DNA from: Nocardia caishijiensis NBRC 108228
GTDB taxonomy: Bacteria; Actinomycetota; Actinomycetes; Mycobacteriales; Mycobacteriaceae
Assembly (NCBI RefSeq): GCF_001612825.1
Contig: NZ_BDBE01000029.1
Coordinates: 1 to 64,000, forward strand
Reading direction: 5' to 3'
Length of the DNA: 64,000 nucleotides
The position numbers were made by a program, and so were the translations under genes. Positions 19,630-30,411 of this stretch are shown here, piece after piece (positions within the stretch are counted from its first letter, which is position 1; every line of letters begins with the position of its first letter). The notes beneath the pieces are model-generated. The model was not told the DNA's origin. It did not search any database and worked only from the letters and a program-made list of their open reading frames with translations.

Positions 19630-20967
19630 TCAGACGGCGGCGACCTGCTTGGCCAGGTCGTCGGCCAGCTGCCGGGCCTGCGCCGGATCGGTGGCCTCGA
19701 CCATCACGCGAACCAACTGCTCGGTGCCGCTGGGACGCAACAGGACCCGGCCCGAGTCGCCGAGCATGCGCTCCGCCTCGGCCACCGCGTCGCGCACCTC
19801 GGGGGCGGCGGCGACCGCGGCCTTGTCCGACACCTTCACGTTCACCAGCACCTGGGGGACGGTGCTCATCACCGACGCCAGCTCCCCGAGTCCGCGACCG
19901 GTCTGCGCCATCCGGGCCATCAAGCGCAGCCCGGTGAGCACGCCGTCGCCGGTGGTGCCGTAGCGCGGGAACACCACGTGGCCCGACTGCTCACCGCCGA
20001 GACTGAACCCGCCGCGCCGCAGTTCCTCCAGCACGTAGCGGTCGCCGACAGCGGCGGTGAGGACGCGAATCCCGGCCTCGCGCATGGCGATGTGCAGGCC
20101 GAGGTTGCTCATCACGGTGGCCACGAGGGTGTCGGAGACCAACTCACCCGCCTCGCGCATGGCCAGCGCCAGCACCGCCATGATCTTGTCGCCGTCGACC
20201 ACCTCGCCGGTGGCGTCGACCGCGAGGCACCGGTCGGCGTCGCCGTCGAGCGCGACACCCAGGTCGGCGCCGTGGGCGAGCACCGCGGCGCGGACGGCCT
20301 CCAGGTGCGTGGAACCGCAGCCGTCGTTGATGTTGAGACCGTTGGGTTCGGCATTGATCGCGATCACCGTCGCGCCCGCTTCCCGGTACACCTGCGGCGC
20401 CACCTCGGCGGCCGCGCCGTGCGCGCAGTCGACCACGACGGTGAGCCCGGACAGGTTCTCCCCGGTCGATTCGAGCAGGTGCTCGACATAGCGTTCGTGG
20501 GTGCCCTCGACGGTGTAGTCGCCGCGCACGCGGCCGATGCCAGCGCCGGTCGGGCGCACGGTTGCGCCGTCGGCGATCAGGGCTTCGATCCGCTGTTCCA
20601 CGGCGTCGTCGAGCTTGTGCCCGCCCGCCGCGAAGATCTTGATGCCGTTGTCGGGCATGGGGTTGTGCGAGGCGGAGATCATCACGCCGAAGCACGCGTC
20701 GTAGAGGCCGGTCAGATAGGCGACGGCCGGGGTCGGGAGGACACCGACGGAGAGGACGTCGACACCGGTGGCGGTGAGGCCCGCGGTCACCGCGGCTTCG
20801 AGCATCTCACCGCTGGCCCGGGGATCACGACCGACCACCGCGACCGGACGCTTCTTGCCCCGGCTGAGCACCTGCGCTGCCGCACCGGCGACCCGCATCG
20901 CCAGTTCCGGACTCAACGAGTCGTTGGCGAGCCCACGAACGCCGTCCGTACCGAAAAGCTGTCCCAT
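19630..20967 (-). CDS. glmM: Phosphoglucosamine mutase GlmM
   Basis: A 445-residue enzyme converting glucosamine-6-phosphate to glucosamine-1-phosphate, the step after GlmS. The catalytic serine loop is [16 protein letters not shown] (S100), and the metal-binding DGDADRC and sugar-binding GGEQSGHV segments are visible. The start [16 protein letters not shown] at 20967 is standard; the open frame extends to 21183, but upstream residues overlap the terminator and rpsI. It is downstream of rpsI in the same orientation, with a hairpin between them. Confidence 0.96.
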   Translation of the reverse strand: MGQLFGTDGVRGLANDSLSPELAMRVAGAAAQVLSRGKKRPVAVVGRDPRASGEMLEAAVTAGLTATGVDVLSVGVLPTPAVAYLTGLYDACFGVMISASHNPMPDNGIKIFAAGGHKLDDAVEQRIEALIADGATVRPTGAGIGRVRGDYTVEGTHERYVEHLLESTGENLSGLTVVVDCAHGAAAEVAPQVYREAGATVIAINAEPNGLNINDGCGSTHLEAVRAAVLAHGADLGVALDGDADRCLAVDATGEVVDGDKIMAVLALAMREAGELVSDTLVATVMSNLGLHIAMREAGIRVLTAAVGDRYVLEELRRGGFSLGGEQSGHVVFPRYGTTGDGVLTGLRLMARMAQTGRGLGELASVMSTVPQVLVNVKVSDKAAVAAAPEVRDAVAEAERMLGDSGRVLLRPSGTEQLVRVMVEATDPAQARQLADDLAKQVAAV

Positions 20968-20999
20968 ACCTGCCCCTTGTAGGTGGTCCATATACAGCA

Positions 21000-21038
21000 C
21001 GAGAGCAGGCGACCAGCCGTGCTGGAAGCCTGCTCTCG
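21000..21038 (-). terminator. Hairpin between rpsI and glmM
   Basis: CGAGAGCAGGC at 21000-21010 pairs with GCCTGCTCTCG at 21028-21038, and the loop contains a nested CCAGC-CGT-GCTGG hairpin. It lies downstream of rpsI. There is no clear T run, so it may be a partial terminator or processing site and not a full stop. Confidence 0.5.
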
Positions 21039-21106
21039 CACACGTGCTCCGCCGACGGTACCGCCTCAGCCAAAGTAGGCGAAGACGGCGGTCGACAGTG
21101 CCGAAA

Positions 21107-21624
<518 letters not shown>

Positions 21625-21628
<4 letters not shown>

Positions 21629-22068
21629 TGGGCCACCTGCTTGATCTCGAACGGAACCGGCTGCTGCGCGGCGTGGGGGTGGTTCGGGCCTGCGTAGACC
21701 TTCAGCTTGCCCGCGATCGCGTTACCCAGCTTGTTCTTCGGGATCATGCCCTTGACGGCCTTCTCCACGAGACGATCGGGACGGGTCGCCAACACCTCGC
21801 CGACAGTGCGCGACTTGAGGCCGCCCGGGTGTCCGCTGTGGTGGTGGATCAGCTTGTCCTGCTTCTTGTTGCCGGAGATGGCAACCTTGTCCGCGTTGAT
21901 GATGATGACGAAGTCGCCACCATCGACGTGCGGTGCGTAGGTCGGCTTGCCCTTGCCGCGCAGCAGGCCAGCGGCCTGCACGGCGAGACGGCCGAGGACT
22001 ACGTCAGTGGCATCGATGACGTACCACTTGCGGGTGACGTCACCTGCCTTGGGGCTGTACGTAGGCAC
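21625..22068 (-). CDS. rplM: 50S ribosomal protein L13
   Basis: A 147-residue L13, the family's standard length, from the GTG at 22068 ([19 protein letters not shown]). The conserved segments [21 protein letters not shown] and [14 protein letters not shown] are visible. A much longer open frame to 22830 reads through the leader and the next gene and was rejected. The 185-base leader upstream could hold an L13 autoregulatory structure, but none was confirmed by eye. Confidence 0.97.
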
Positions 22069-22253
22069 AGTCGTTCCCTGTCTGTCGTCGGTGTTGCCGG
22101 CCAAAGTCGTGCTGGACCTCGGCTGACGTCGAGGTTGTCCCGGCGGCCGGTGGAGACCCGGGACATCGCGCAGACACCGAACCGCGAACGGGTCGGCGTT
22201 CCACACGCCAGCGGCCAACGATACCAGCCGGGTATGAGACCCCCGCAATCGGA

Positions 22254-23546
22254 CTAGATGACCACCGGTGGTCCCGGGTCGGTGGCGCGGGCCGGACCGG
22301 GGATCAGATAGCGCAGGTTGTCGATGCCGGGGGCGGCACACCCGCTCGCGCGGGCCGTCGTGATGCCCTCGGGCGGGGTCGTGTTGGCGTAGGGGGTGAA
22401 CGCGCAGTCCGGGGCGGCGGCCGCGCGGGCGGTGTCGGCCTGCCAGCCGGTGGCCGCGAGCGCGAGCGCGCCGAGCACGGCCGGTGCGCCGAAGAACCCC
22501 TTCTTGACCTTGCCCAGGAGCTTGCCGCGCTGGTCGGCCTCGTCGTCGAGGGCGTGGCGCCCACCGGTCTGGGCGGGTGGCCCGGCGACGAATCCGGCCG
22601 GTCCGGGCGGCTGGGCCGCGGGCGGGGCGGTCGGGGGCGCACCCCAGCCGACCTGCGCGGCGTAGGCCTGACCCGGATGCTGCGGGTCGGGGTGGTCGTC
22701 CTCGTCGAACGGCTCGGTGACCAGCAGATGCGCGGCACCGAGCACCAGCGCGTGCATCGGATGATCGGCCACCTGCAACCGCTGCCCGAGGTGGTTCTGG
22801 AACGCCAGGCGCAGCGCGTCGTTGAAGCACACATTGCCCGCGAGCAGCACCGTCGAGGTGTCGGCGCCGATGGAACGGGCCGCGGCCATCGCCTCGATGA
22901 CCACGTTGTCGGCGGTGCGCGCGTCGCGCAGCGCCTCCGGGTTCACCGAGACCTCGACCGATTCGGTCGGCTGCTCGTCGTCACCGTGCACCGCGACCAC
23001 CAGCAGGGTGCGGCCGTCGGAGTAGATGCCGGTGGCCCCGATGCCGGTGTGGTGCCGCTCGCTCGGCGGCGAGACCAGACCGAGCGCGCGCAGGTAACCC
23101 GACAGCGCCACGCTCTCCGGGAGTGGTTCGACGACCACGTCGAGCTGTTCGACCAGCCCGGCGTAGACCTCGACCTTCTCCTCCGGCCAGCTGTCCGGAT
23201 ACGGCAACGCCACCAGCTGCGGTTTGCCGCGCAGGTACTTGCCGACGGCGGCCAGCGGGTTGTAGAGCCGGGCCCGGAACACCAGTTCGGCGGGCCAGGT
23301 GGCCCCCGCGATCACGATCTGCGGGTGCCCGAGGATGTCGCGCACGTCGGCGATCGCCATCCCCAGATCGGGTCGCTGCCGGTCGACACCGGCGGTGTGC
23401 AGCCTGCCCGCCGCGTCGGCGAGCAGGTAGGCGGGCGGGGTGTAGGTGCCCTCCACCTGAACCGGGCGGATGGGGGTCTCACCGCCACCCGCGGCGACAG
23501 ACACCACATCCCACCCCAGATGCAGGGCGCCAACTCGAACGGTCAC
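22254..23546 (-). CDS. Hsp70-like membrane protein, type VII-associated type
   Basis: A 430-residue protein from the GTG at 23546 ([19 protein letters not shown]). The N-terminal ~300 residues look like a degenerate actin/Hsp70 (ASKHA) fold: an N-terminal strand pair, [22 protein letters not shown] near the adenosine motif, and [12 protein letters not shown] at the end, but clear phosphate-1 residues are missing. A Pro/Gly/Ala-rich linker is followed by one transmembrane helix (~370-388, [16 protein letters not shown]) and a short Cys-containing outer tail (CAF...GCAAPG). It resembles two other ASKHA-like membrane proteins in the window. It begins the block inserted between rplM and the secretion locus. 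Role unknown. Confidence 0.65.
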   Translation of the reverse strand: MTVRVGALHLGWDVVSVAAGGGETPIRPVQVEGTYTPPAYLLADAAGRLHTAGVDRQRPDLGMAIADVRDILGHPQIVIAGATWPAELVFRARLYNPLAAVGKYLRGKPQLVALPYPDSWPEEKVEVYAGLVEQLDVVVEPLPESVALSGYLRALGLVSPPSERHHTGIGATGIYSDGRTLLVVAVHGDDEQPTESVEVSVNPEALRDARTADNVVIEAMAAARSIGADTSTVLLAGNVCFNDALRLAFQNHLGQRLQVADHPMHALVLGAAHLLVTEPFDEDDHPDPQHPGQAYAAQVGWGAPPTAPPAAQPPGPAGFVAGPPAQTGGRHALDDEADQRGKLLGKVKKGFFGAPAVLGALALAATGWQADTARAAAAPDCAFTPYANTTPPEGITTARASGCAAPGIDNLRYLIPGPARATDPGPPVVI

Positions 23547-23631
23547 AGGCTCAAGTGTGCCCGGTCGGCGCACGACACGCGCAGTGTGTCCACCGAAACG
23601 GCCGCTACCTGGGCGACCATGCCGCAACCGC

Positions 23632-26166
23632 TCATGCCTGCGACCGCTTCAGACGCAGGCGGGTCCAGGTCAGGAAGGCCAGAGCGGCGGTGATCACGAG
23701 CACCATCGCGATGTCGAGGATCCAGATCCCGATCGAGTGCGTCCACAGCGAATCGTCCTGCGCACCCCAGAACAGGTTCTTCAGGTCGACTGTCGACGCG
23801 CCCGAGGCATAACCCCAGCGGGCCGGGAACAGGTACGACACCTGCTCGAGGCCGACGCGGTCGGTCACCGGGATCAGGCCACCGGCCATCACCAACTGCA
23901 CCATGATCATCACCACGAGCATCGGCATGACCTGCTCGTTGGACTTGGCCAGGCTCGACATCAGCAGACCGAACACCACACAGCACACCGCCGTCATGGC
24001 GATGTCGATGTAGAGCTCGATGCTGCCGTTCGGGATCAGCGACCCCGCACCGGGCGGGTTCTTGCCGAGCAGGGTGATGCCGATCAGCACCGCCGACTGC
24101 AGGAACGCGACCACGCTGAACACCGCGATCTTGGCCAGCAGATACGCCGAGGGCAGCAGCCCGACCGCGCGTTCCCGATGGAAGATCGTCCGCTCGCCCA
24201 CGAGGTCACGCACGCTCAGCGTCGCGCCCATGAAGCACGCACCGAGAATGAGCACCACCAGCAGCTGCTGGGTTTCGCTACCGCCGGACTTGGCGAACGA
24301 ACCGTCGGGTTGCGCGACGAGCGGACCCGCCGCGAAGCCGTTCTCACCCGGAACCACCAGCGACAACGCGCCGAGAATGAACGGCAACACCACCAGGAAC
24401 ACCAGGTAGCCGCGGTCGGCGAAGATCAACCGCAACTGCCTGCGGGCCAAGGTACTGAACTGCCGCATACCACTGGACTGCGGCGGCGCACCGGCATTGC
24501 CGCGCTGCAACGGCTGCGGCGGCGGTGGCGGTGGCACATAGGCCTGGCGCGACCGATACGCCGCGAAGGCCTGGTCCGGGTTGGCCGCCACATTGGCGAA
24601 GATCTCGGCCCAGTCGCTGGTTCCCATGGCCGCGCCGACCCCGCCGGGGTGACCGGCGAACGCGGTCTTACCACCGGGCGCGAGCAGCACCACCTGGTCA
24701 CACATGTCGAGGCAGGCCACCGAGTGGGTCACCACGATCACCACGCGACCGGCGTCGGCGAGCTCGCGCAGCATCTGCATGACCTGCCGGTCCAGCGCCG
24801 GGTCGAGGCCCGAGGTCGGTTCGTCGAGGATCAGCAGCGACGGACCGGTGAGCAACTCCATCGCCACCGACGCGCGCTTGCGCTGACCGCCGGATAGCCG
24901 GTCGACCCGCGTATCGGCGTGCTGGGTGAGCGAAAGCTCCTGCAGCACACCGTCGATCACCTGCTGTCGATCGGCCTTGGTGGTATCCGGCGGCAGACGC
25001 AGCTCGGCGGCGAAGCCGAGGGCCTGGCGCACGGTGAGCTGACGGTGCAACACGTCGTCCTGCGGGACCATGCCGATACGCGAACGCAGCGCCTCGTACT
25101 CGGCGTGCAGGTTGCGGCCCTCGAAGGTGACCACACCGCCCGAGGGCTGGGTATTGCCCGCGATCAGCTTCGACAGCGTCGACTTACCCGCACCCGAGGG
25201 GCCGATCAGCGCGGTCAGCGTGCCACGCCCGGCCTGCATGTTCACGTCGACGAGCAGCTGCTTGTTGCCCTCGACGGTGAAGCCGACCCCGTGCACGGTG
25301 AGCCCGAGCTCGGCGACCGGCTTCTGCCGGTGCACCAACGCACCCTGGGCGACGACGAAGTCGATGTTGCCGATGGTGACGATGTCGCGTTCGCGCAGCA
25401 CCGTGCGCTGCTGGCGGTGACCGTTGACGAACGTGCCGTTGGCCGACCCCAGGTCCTCGACGACCAGCCCCTCCGGCGAGGACACCAGTCGCGCGTGCTT
25501 GCGCGAGGCCAGCGGGTCGTTCACCACGATCTGGTTGTCGGAGGTGCGGCCGATGCTCAGGCCGCCGGGCGGGATGCGGTCACCGCGCGCCACCGGTTCG
25601 GTCGAGGCCGACTTGCGCACCGGCGGCAGCATCGAGGAGTCGGCGCGGCGGGTCATGTTGATGTTGTCCTGCGGCGCGACCGGCTGCGACGGCAACTGCG
25701 AGGTCGGCACATACTGCGGTCGGGCGGGCGGTTGCTGCTGAGGAGTCGGATGCGACGGCGGCTGGAAGGAGGGTCGTTGCGGCGGACGGTGCTGTGGTTG
25801 CTGCTGCGACGGCGGCGCGACCATGGTCGCCGCGTGCCGCGATCCCGCCCCCGGCGCCGCGGGCACGAGGTGCAGCAGCGGCCCGCTGATCGCGTCGCCC
25901 AGGCGCACCTGGGTGGGCCGGTCGATCGAGACCGGCTGACTCAGCCTGCGTGCGTCGACGAAAACGCCATTGGTACTGCCGTTGTCGGCGAGCACCCAGG
26001 CACCGTTGGAGAAGCGCAGAGTGGCGTGCACGCGCGAGACCAGCGGACTGTCCACGAACAGGGTGACCTCGGGCGCCCGGCCCATGGTGATCTGCTGGCT
26101 CGCTTCGAAGACTCGTTCGGTTCCATCATGGCGCACGGTGATGGTCTGCGCCCCCGGTGAAGACAT
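23632..26166 (-). CDS. FHA-FHA-ABC transporter (Rv1747-like)
   Basis: An 844-residue fusion. FHA1 spans about 20-85 (ITMGRAPEVTLFVDSPLVSR, NGSTNGVFVD) and FHA2 about 190-260 (SIGRTSDNQIVVNDPLASR, LGSANGTFVNG); a Gln/Pro-rich linker separates them. The ABC ATPase domain follows with GPSGAGKST (~320), LSGGQRKRAS and LLILDEPTSGLDP, then an ABC-2-type membrane domain with about six helices (~585-840). FHA domains bind phosphothreonine, and the M. tuberculosis relative Rv1747 is controlled by kinase PknF. Here two receptor Ser/Thr kinases lie 7-17 kb downstream, so FHA-dependent control by them is plausible. The substrate is unknown; Rv1747 exports a cell-envelope lipid component. Confidence 0.9.
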   Translation of the reverse strand: MSSPGAQTITVRHDGTERVFEASQQITMGRAPEVTLFVDSPLVSRVHATLRFSNGAWVLADNGSTNGVFVDARRLSQPVSIDRPTQVRLGDAISGPLLHLVPAAPGAGSRHAATMVAPPSQQQPQHRPPQRPSFQPPSHPTPQQQPPARPQYVPTSQLPSQPVAPQDNINMTRRADSSMLPPVRKSASTEPVARGDRIPPGGLSIGRTSDNQIVVNDPLASRKHARLVSSPEGLVVEDLGSANGTFVNGHRQQRTVLRERDIVTIGNIDFVVAQGALVHRQKPVAELGLTVHGVGFTVEGNKQLLVDVNMQAGRGTLTALIGPSGAGKSTLSKLIAGNTQPSGGVVTFEGRNLHAEYEALRSRIGMVPQDDVLHRQLTVRQALGFAAELRLPPDTTKADRQQVIDGVLQELSLTQHADTRVDRLSGGQRKRASVAMELLTGPSLLILDEPTSGLDPALDRQVMQMLRELADAGRVVIVVTHSVACLDMCDQVVLLAPGGKTAFAGHPGGVGAAMGTSDWAEIFANVAANPDQAFAAYRSRQAYVPPPPPPQPLQRGNAGAPPQSSGMRQFSTLARRQLRLIFADRGYLVFLVVLPFILGALSLVVPGENGFAAGPLVAQPDGSFAKSGGSETQQLLVVLILGACFMGATLSVRDLVGERTIFHRERAVGLLPSAYLLAKIAVFSVVAFLQSAVLIGITLLGKNPPGAGSLIPNGSIELYIDIAMTAVCCVVFGLLMSSLAKSNEQVMPMLVVMIMVQLVMAGGLIPVTDRVGLEQVSYLFPARWGYASGASTVDLKNLFWGAQDDSLWTHSIGIWILDIAMVLVITAALAFLTWTRLRLKRSQA

Positions 26167-26273
26167 GGAGCGGATACTATGCCATCACCCGGACATCGGC
26201 GGTGCCCCCGAGACGGCTTCACACCCGATCCGGCGACCGACCTGCATGTGTATCCGGCCGATCAGGGGGACCG

Positions 26274-27719
26274 ATGCCGAAAGGCCAAGTGCTCGTTGCC
26301 ATCACCGCCGTGCTATGCGCGCTGCTGAGTGTGGGCTGCACGCGGGCGGTCGACGGTCGAGCTGTCTCGATCTACGACGACCCCTTCCAGGTGGCCGGAT
26401 TGCCGACCACCGGTGGCCCGAACGGCCCACGCCCGGGCGTCGCGGATTCCTCGCTCACCGCGTCCAACGGTGACGGCGGCGAGGTCGACGCCCTCGCGCT
26501 CAACGCCATCGAAGACATCCAGACCTACTGGGAGTCGGTGTTCGACACCGAGTTCCGTGGGGAGACCTTCGACCCGGTCACCACCCTGATCTCCTGGGAC
26601 GCGCGCGCTTCGCGCAGTTCGGCGGTCGAGTTCTGCAAGGAGACCACCTACCACCTGGTGAACGCCGCCTACTGCCGCAGCGACAACTCCATCGGCTGGG
26701 ACCGGGCGATGCTGCTGCCGACGATGAGCGAGACCTTCGGCCCGATGTCGGTGGTGATGGTGCTCGCCCACGAATACGGGCACGCCATCCAGACCATGGC
26801 CAAGATGGTCACCAAGAAGACCCCGGTGCTGGTGAAGGAACAGCAGGCCGACTGCTTCGCGGGCGCGTTCATGCGCCACGTCGCCGAGGGCAAGTCGAAG
26901 CACTTCACCATCAACACCTCCGACGGCCTCAATTCGGTGCTGGCCGCGACGGTTTCGATTCGCGATTCCGATCCCGACGATCCGGAGAGCGTGCACGGTT
27001 CGGCGTTCGAGCGGGTCACCGCGGTGCAGATCGGTTTCACCGACGGCGCGCGTGGCTGCAAGGGCATCGACGAGGACGAGATCGATGCGCGCCGCGGCAA
27101 TCTGCCCCAGAGCTTCGCCCACGACCACGGTCGCGGCGAGTTCCCGATCACCCAGAGCAACCTGGTGGAGCTGAGCAAGGCGCTGCAGGCGATTCTGCCG
27201 GTCCAGAAGTCGCCCGCCTACGACTATTCCGGGTCGCGGATCGACTGCGACGACGGCGCGGTCACCGACCCGGTCACCTACTGCCCGACCAAGAACGTGA
27301 TCGCCACCGACGTACCCGGCCTCGCCGAACGCGGTTCCGTCGACGACAGCGACGACGGCCCGCTCCCGGTGAAGGTGAGCGGCGACTACAACGGCTACGT
27401 CCTGTTCATCTCCCGCTACACCCTCGCCGTGCAGCGCGCCAACGGCCAAGCGCTCACCGGCGCGAAGACGGGGCTGCGCGCGGCCTGCCTGTCGGGCGTG
27501 GTCACGGGCAAACTCGCCGAGCCGGGCCGCCCGGTCAGCCAGGGCGACATCCAACTCTCGGCGGGCGACCTGGACGAAGCGGTCTCCGGCCTGCTCACCG
27601 ACGGCCTCGCCGCCAGTGACGCCGAAGGCAACACCGTGCCCAGCGGCTTCTCCCGCGTCGACGCGTTCCGCGCGGGCGTCCTCAACGGCGCGACAACCTG
27701 CGAGTCGCGCTACAGCTAA
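26274..27719 (+). CDS. Lipoprotein neutral zinc metalloprotease
   Basis: A 481-residue protein from the ATG at 26274 (AGGGGGA upstream). The signal peptide ends in LLSVGC, a lipobox with Cys near residue 20, so it should be anchored outside the membrane. The zinc motif HEYGH (H166-H170) in MVLAHEYGHAIQ marks it as a gluzincin-type neutral zinc metallopeptidase; QQADCFAGAF downstream supplies the likely third ligand region. It has paired Cys residues suited to the oxidising exterior. It is divergent from the FHA-ABC gene and converges with the next FHA gene, overlapping by 4 bases. Substrates are not known; the neighbouring lipoproteins are candidates by location only. Confidence 0.87.
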   Translation: MPKGQVLVAITAVLCALLSVGCTRAVDGRAVSIYDDPFQVAGLPTTGGPNGPRPGVADSSLTASNGDGGEVDALALNAIEDIQTYWESVFDTEFRGETFDPVTTLISWDARASRSSAVEFCKETTYHLVNAAYCRSDNSIGWDRAMLLPTMSETFGPMSVVMVLAHEYGHAIQTMAKMVTKKTPVLVKEQQADCFAGAFMRHVAEGKSKHFTINTSDGLNSVLAATVSIRDSDPDDPESVHGSAFERVTAVQIGFTDGARGCKGIDEDEIDARRGNLPQSFAHDHGRGEFPITQSNLVELSKALQAILPVQKSPAYDYSGSRIDCDDGAVTDPVTYCPTKNVIATDVPGLAERGSVDDSDDGPLPVKVSGDYNGYVLFISRYTLAVQRANGQALTGAKTGLRAACLSGVVTGKLAEPGRPVSQGDIQLSAGDLDEAVSGLLTDGLAASDAEGNTVPSGFSRVDAFRAGVLNGATTCESRYS

Positions 27720-29020
27720 CCGAACGGGGGCGGGGCCGCAGGTTCGTAGCGCAACACCCGGTTACCGATCATGATCTCGGTGCCTGGCACCAGCACCAGC
27801 GGCTGGTTCGGAGTGAGACGGATCCAGTCGCGGTAGCCGGGCAGGCGACTGCGAGTTCCGTTGGTGGACCCACGATCCAGCAGTTGCACGTCCCAATTCA
27901 CCAGGTGCACTTCGGCATGCGCGCGGGACATGCCACCGGAGGTGTCGTCGATACGCAACGGGACCAGGCCGCGCCCGGCGGCTTCGGAATTCTCCGGATC
28001 GCGCCCGATCACGGCGTCGGTGGCCAGCAGGTAGGTCATGCCGTCGTCGAGGACGAGCATGCCGAGCGGCGGACGGACCACCTCGGCCAGGGCCTGGGTC
28101 TGGTCGACCGGCATGCCGCACACGGTGCAGAACGCCGAACGCGGGTCGCTGGGATGCGCCCGCGCGCATTTGAATCCCATCACCTTCACCACCAGCACCG
28201 TCGATCTGGCGGTCGCCTCGAGCCGTCGTTGCAGGTCGGGGTCGGGTTCGGGGGCGGGGTTCGTCCCGGCGGCGGCGCGGGTCTCGGCGTTGTTCGGGTC
28301 GGCGAGTTCGTGGCTGGTGCCGGTCACCGCGTCCAGCATCGAGGTCGCGGGCTGCATGCCGGTGGCGGGCGCCTCGACCGGGCGTGAGTCCTGGTGCGGT
28401 GCACGGGGTTCGCGGTCGATCCGGGCGGTGGGTGGCGGCAGGCGGCGCGCCTGCGGTTCGGCGGTGCGCACCCGGCCGCGCACATCGTTGGCCCACACCA
28501 CCGCTCCGCCCGCCTGGGCGATGCCCTCGACCAGCCAGCCGATGCCGCGTTCGACGGGCAGATCGGGGATGCGACCCTTCGCGTCGTCGACGAACAGCGC
28601 CACACCCTTGGCGGGTTCGGCGGCCACCCGGTCGACCGTGAACGCGGCGTCACTACCCCGGTAGTACTCGGGCCCGTGCTCACCGGCGAGCACGGCGGTC
28701 ACGGCGCCGTGCAGGAAGATCGCGACGCCACCGTTGTCGGCGGCCGAGAGCACCCCGAAGTCGATCGGCACACCCGGGGAGATCTGCTCGGCGTGCTTCA
28801 TCAGCCACCGGGTCGCCTCGCGCGCGACCGAGGCGCCCGGGCCACTCGGTTCGGCCTCGACGGCGGTGCGAACCAGCTCGGCCAGCGATTCCAGGGCGAC
28901 GGCGGCGGTGGATTCGGGGGTGAGCCGTCCGGGCTGTCGGTGCGCCACCGCGATCACCGCTCCCGCCACGTGCGCCACGGCATGGGCGCCGGGCACAACT
29001 TCGACCTGCCGATCCCTCAC
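27716..29020 (-). CDS. FHA-domain protein with Cys-cluster
   Basis: A 434-residue cytoplasmic protein. The N-terminal ~190 residues form an alpha/beta domain resembling a PP2C-like phosphatase or its degenerate relative (GVLSAADNGGVAIFLHGAVTAVL); clear catalytic Asp pairs were not seen. A Pro-rich linker leads to a Cys cluster (C-x13-C-x2-C, KCARAHPSDPRSAFCTVCGM) that may bind zinc, and then a C-terminal FHA domain (~320-425) with VIGRDPENS, SRAHAEVH and RGSTNGTRS. FHA domains read phosphothreonine, so this is a likely cytoplasmic partner of the two nearby kinases. It is divergent from the first gene of the lipoprotein array. Confidence 0.8.
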   Translation of the reverse strand: MRDRQVEVVPGAHAVAHVAGAVIAVAHRQPGRLTPESTAAVALESLAELVRTAVEAEPSGPGASVAREATRWLMKHAEQISPGVPIDFGVLSAADNGGVAIFLHGAVTAVLAGEHGPEYYRGSDAAFTVDRVAAEPAKGVALFVDDAKGRIPDLPVERGIGWLVEGIAQAGGAVVWANDVRGRVRTAEPQARRLPPPTARIDREPRAPHQDSRPVEAPATGMQPATSMLDAVTGTSHELADPNNAETRAAAGTNPAPEPDPDLQRRLEATARSTVLVVKVMGFKCARAHPSDPRSAFCTVCGMPVDQTQALAEVVRPPLGMLVLDDGMTYLLATDAVIGRDPENSEAAGRGLVPLRIDDTSGGMSRAHAEVHLVNWDVQLLDRGSTNGTRSRLPGYRDWIRLTPNQPLVLVPGTEIMIGNRVLRYEPAAPPPFG

Positions 29021-29163
29021 CGGTATCGGCCTCCACCGGGACTGCGCAGCAGGGTCGTCGCCATGACATCCAGACTATGGCAAACCCCTGCGCTTAGGGC
29101 CCCCTGGGCGTGCTTGTTCCGGTAACTTCACACGTACAGCGGGAGGAATACCGAGGGGCAGTC

Positions 29164-30354
29164 ATGATCAGGATCCGCGTCGCGTTCGCATTGTCGGCAG
29201 TCACGATCGCCCTCACGGGTTGCGCGGTGAGTGGCTCTCCCGTGGCGGGTGAGATCGATGTGCGCAAACTCGAGGTCGGCACGTTTTCCGTGGACAAGCG
29301 CGCGCACGACGAAAAGGCCGGGAGCGCGGGCCCGCTCGTGGAGGGGATGCGGATGTCGGGCGCGGTGCCACCGACGCTCCGCATCGATCCGTCGATGTCC
29401 TACGGGCGTGGGTCGACCGTGATCCCGTCGGTTGACCGCGCACTCGACTTCATCGCCAATGTGTCGCGTCCGGTGTTGGAGAATCGCAAGTTCGTCACCG
29501 GTTACGTCACTCTCGGCGCCGATCGTGCCGATCCCGACGGCAGCAAACGTCCCGGTGCCGACGCCACGGCCATCACCACCGCGGTATTGCGTTTCCCCGA
29601 CAGCGCGTCGGCGACGCTGGCCGCCCGCGAACTCGAGGACGTCGACCTCGCCGTCTCCCCGGACAACCGCAAGTTGGCCTCCACCAAGTATCCCGAGGCG
29701 TATGTGCACTGGCGTCCCGGTATCCCGACCGTCGGCGCCTTCCACGCGCACAAGGAGTTCGTGATCTCGCTGTTCGTGCAGCGACCGCGCGCCGACGCCG
29801 ACGATCTCGTGTCGTGGATCGATATGTCGCTGGAAGCGAGCCTGGCTCAGCTCGCGAAGTTCACTCCGACGCCGTACGACAAGCTCGCCGATCTCCCCGT
29901 CGACCCCGACGGACTGCTGGCCCGCGCCGTCGTCGACGACACCACCGAGACCGAGCCCGACCAGCACACCTTCGCCGTGTACAGCCCCGATCACATCGTG
30001 AGCCGCGTCGACGACGAGACCGCCCGCGACCGTCTCCTCGAAGCCGCGGGCGCCGACCGCTACGCCCTGGTCGAGGGCGGCGCCATCGCCCGAGTGCGCG
30101 ATCAGGCCGGGGCCGAGGCGCTGATGCAGGGCTTCATCGACTCGGCCGAACACTACGACTCCGTGTCGGCGCCCACCGATGTGCCCGGCGCGAAATGCTT
30201 CCAACTCAACGCGAACGGCAACTCCGACATCGACTCCAGATACCGCTGCTACGTCCCGTACAAGCGGTACCTGGCCATCGTCGGTGCCGAGCAGGAACCC
30301 GAGATCCGGCAGAAAGTCGCCGCTCAGTACGCGCTGTTGGCCAACAGTTTGTAG
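29164..30354 (+). CDS. Array lipoprotein 1 (subtype D)
   Basis: A 396-residue lipoprotein; signal peptide with lipobox LTGC (C20), start ATG 29164 with AGGGG upstream. It begins the array of twelve paralogs that share EIDVRKLEVGTF-like openings, a central strand-rich part, a C-terminal Cys pair (AKCFQLN, RYRCYV) followed by YKRY, and an end motif here reading RQKVAAQYALLANS. From memory, Nocardia proteins of this kind are annotated as a DUF7373-type lipoprotein family of unknown function. It is the most divergent member together with lipoprotein 3: its opening has no TEP motif. A separate promoter-like TACTAT follows it. Confidence 0.8.
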   Translation: MIRIRVAFALSAVTIALTGCAVSGSPVAGEIDVRKLEVGTFSVDKRAHDEKAGSAGPLVEGMRMSGAVPPTLRIDPSMSYGRGSTVIPSVDRALDFIANVSRPVLENRKFVTGYVTLGADRADPDGSKRPGADATAITTAVLRFPDSASATLAARELEDVDLAVSPDNRKLASTKYPEAYVHWRPGIPTVGAFHAHKEFVISLFVQRPRADADDLVSWIDMSLEASLAQLAKFTPTPYDKLADLPVDPDGLLARAVVDDTTETEPDQHTFAVYSPDHIVSRVDDETARDRLLEAAGADRYALVEGGAIARVRDQAGAEALMQGFIDSAEHYDSVSAPTDVPGAKCFQLNANGNSDIDSRYRCYVPYKRYLAIVGAEQEPEIRQKVAAQYALLANSL

Positions 30355-30369
30355 GTCGGCAGAACGGGT

Positions 30370-30375
30370 TACTAT
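30370..30375 (+). promoter_or_regulatory. Putative -10 box before lipoprotein 2
   Basis: TACTAT fits the TANNNT pattern, 37 bases before the GTG start at 30412. An identical hexamer is found before lipoprotein 6 (37094). Confidence 0.35.
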
Positions 30376-30411
30376 TCCGCCGACCGTTCGTTTCGGGGAG
30401 GAATGATCGCC